Positions 5,014 to 6,339 of a stretch of 6,339 bases of DNA are shown here, one piece after another (position 1 is the first letter of the stretch; each line of letters begins with the position of its first letter). Location of the stretch: positions 1-6,339 of the forward strand of contig DBIH01000186.1 in the NCBI GenBank assembly GCA_002296885.1. Direction: 5' to 3'. The translations under genes were made by a program, and so were the position numbers. A model generated the notes under the pieces. The model made no database searches. It was not told where the DNA came from and saw only the letters and a list, made by a program, of their open reading frames with translations. Source of the stretch: Flavobacterium sp. UBA807. GTDB lineage: Bacteria; Bacteroidota; Bacteroidia; Flavobacteriales; Flavobacteriaceae.

Positions 5014-6339
5014 TTATTTAGCCTGAACATATTCGAGTTCTTCTAAGCTTATTTTGGAAGTAAAAATTCCATAATTTACAATGGCTTTGTTCTTTTCAAT
5101 CCTATCTATTGTTCCGATAGATTTACCATCAGTCATCCTAACTCGGTCACCAATTTTTAAAACAACTTTAGGTTTTTCAGCTTCTGTTTTTTGAGCTTTG
5201 ATTTTCTTTTCTTTCTTGGCAACACGAATTTCCTCAACCTTAACTTTGACTTCTTCAATTACCTTTTTCTGAATGATTTCTTTTTCCTTTTTCTCTTTTA
5301 CAGTGGCTTTTTTACGCTTGGAATTTTCTATTTCTACCATCTTTAAAAACTCGCCAATCAAAACCTTTTTGTCTTTATTATTAAAGTATCTTTCCGAAAT
5401 ATCATCAATCTTTTGACCTAAGTAAATAAGGCGTTGATTAGCATCGTATAATTCCTGATAGCGTTCTAGTTTTTCCTGTATTTTAGAATTTATAGCTTCC
5501 ATTTTTTTTCCTTCTTCCCGGGCTTTGCTTTCTTCTTCTTTGAGGTTTAAAGAAGTTTTTTCAAGTTTGGAACGCTCCTTCTGAAGTGTGGCTATGGTTT
5601 TGTCAAAGCGTACTTTCCCAACTTCAATTTTCTTTTTTGCCCGATTGATCAATCCGAACGGAATGCCATTTTTCTGAGCAACTTCAAAGGTGAATGAACT
5701 TCCCGCCTGACCAAGAATCAACTTGTACATTGGCTCCAATGACTTTTCGTCAAACAACATATTCGCATTGGAGGCAAAAGGTAATTCATTCGCTAACATT
5801 TTCAAGTTGGAATAATGCGTGGTGATAATCCCAAAAGCTTCCCGATGATAGAATTCTTCAAGAAATATTTCTGCCAGTGCACCGCCTAATTCAGGGTCGG
5901 AGCCGGTTCCGAATTCGTCAATAAGGAACAATGTTTTAGCATTACATTTTTTCAAAAAATAATTCATGTTCTTTAAGCGATAACTATAAGTACTTAAATG
6001 ATTTTCTATTGATTGATTGTCCCCGATATCCGTAAGGATTCTGTCAAACAGGAAAGTTGAGCTTCGTTCGTGAACCGGAATCAAAATTCCGCATTGCAGC
6101 ATCAATTGTAATAATCCGACTGTTTTTAAAGAAATAGTTTTTCCGCCGGCATTGGGTCCTGATATTACAATAATCCTGCTTTGATTGTTAAGCTCTATGG
6201 TTTGAGGAAAAGTCTTTTCTTTCTTCTCCTGATTATTCAAAAATAAAATAGGATGAAAAGCATCCCTGAAATACAATTTCTTTTCGTCTGTAATTGTTGG
6301 TAGGATTGCGTTGATTTTGTTGGCGTATTTTGCTTTTGC
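5014..6339 (-). CDS. mutS2: MutS2-type ATPase lacking a C-terminal Smr domain; N-terminus outside window
   Basis: The frame is open from the right edge to the TAA at 5016-5014, giving about 441 codons; the N-terminal core lies outside the window. The TTG at 6276 is an internal Leu, not a start. The ABC-type ATPase is complete: Walker A GPNAGGKT (6159-6136), the LxTYSYRL region after SIEN, Walker B TLFLIDEFGTGSDP (about 5934-5893) and the H-loop TTHYSNLK. The conserved GxAGSSFTFEVAQKNG, typical of MutS2 rather than MutS, follows. A charged coiled coil (about 5640-5370), a Lys/Glu-rich linker (about 5320-5167) and a small KOW-like beta barrel (about 5166-5017: KIGDRVRM, GTIDRIEKNKAIVNYG) come next, and then the protein stops. 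Canonical MutS2 continues into an Smr nuclease domain, which is absent here. MutS2 proteins suppress recombination in some bacteria and act on collided ribosomes in Bacillus subtilis; the role here is inferred. The DCC-family gene follows after 5 bp. Confidence 0.93.
   Translation of the reverse strand, partial: AKAKYANKINAILPTITDEKKLYFRDAFHPILFLNNQEKKEKTFPQTIELNNQSRIIVISGPNAGGKTISLKTVGLLQLMLQCGILIPVHERSSTFLFDRILTDIGDNQSIENHLSTYSYRLKNMNYFLKKCNAKTLFLIDEFGTGSDPELGGALAEIFLEEFYHREAFGIITTHYSNLKMLANELPFASNANMLFDEKSLEPMYKLILGQAGSSFTFEVAQKNGIPFGLINRAKKKIEVGKVRFDKTIATLQKERSKLEKTSLNLKEEESKAREEGKKMEAINSKIQEKLERYQELYDANQRLIYLGQKIDDISERYFNNKDKKVLIGEFLKMVEIENSKRKKATVKEKKEKEIIQKKVIEEVKVKVEEIRVAKKEKKIKAQKTEAEKPKVVLKIGDRVRMTDGKSIGTIDRIEKNKAIVNYGIFTSKISLEELEYVQAK

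Noticed and set aside
6274..6276. TTG as the start of the MutS2-like protein
   Set aside because: The frame stays open through the 21 codons upstream to the window edge (reading AKAKYANKINAILPTITDEKK). The ATPase domain alone without the upstream MutS2 core would be an abnormal truncation.

Overview
The window is AT-rich chromosomal DNA from a member of the Bacteroidota, most likely Flavobacterium or a close relative. Four things support this: perfect TAnnTTTG-type -7 boxes (TATATTTG twice), no Shine-Dalgarno sequences before the starts, a secreted protein ending in a type IX secretion (T9SS) sorting tail, and protein sequences of flavobacterial character. It reads as ordinary core and near-core genome. 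I see no CRISPR array, no insertion sequence and no recognisable defence or other novel multi-gene system.

Layout: positions 1-209 hold the 5' part of a minus-strand LpxH-like metallophosphoesterase that runs off the left edge. A 163-bp divergent intergenic region (210-372) carries an ACTT repeat with an exact 8-bp period and a near-consensus Bacteroidota promoter. This promoter reads into aroC (373-1443), which encodes chorismate synthase. The gap 1444-1584 is filled by a compound repeat-like element: a long inverted repeat around a REP-like core, running into a second motif that I recall as dispersed in flavobacteria. It is followed by a glutamate/aspartate-type cation symporter (1585-2838). 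A second TATATTTG promoter precedes a 545-residue secreted T9SS cargo protein (2898-4535).

A strong bidirectional terminator (4556-4587) separates this plus-strand block from a converging minus-strand pair. That pair is mutS2 (right edge to 5014, N-terminal part outside the window) followed 5 bp later by a DCC-family (DUF393) thiol oxidoreductase-like gene (5008-4586). The two are probably cotranscribed.

The genes do not form one pathway. They are aromatic amino-acid biosynthesis (aroC), probable lipid A assembly (LpxH-like), acidic amino-acid uptake, surface or extracellular export through T9SS, and DNA or ribosome quality control (mutS2). The points most worth a second look are the MutS2 that ends after its KOW-like barrel with no Smr domain, the compound intergenic repeat, the promoter-embedded 8-bp repeat, and the transporter's Asn at a cation-site position. 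No gene-free stretch exceeds 300 bp.
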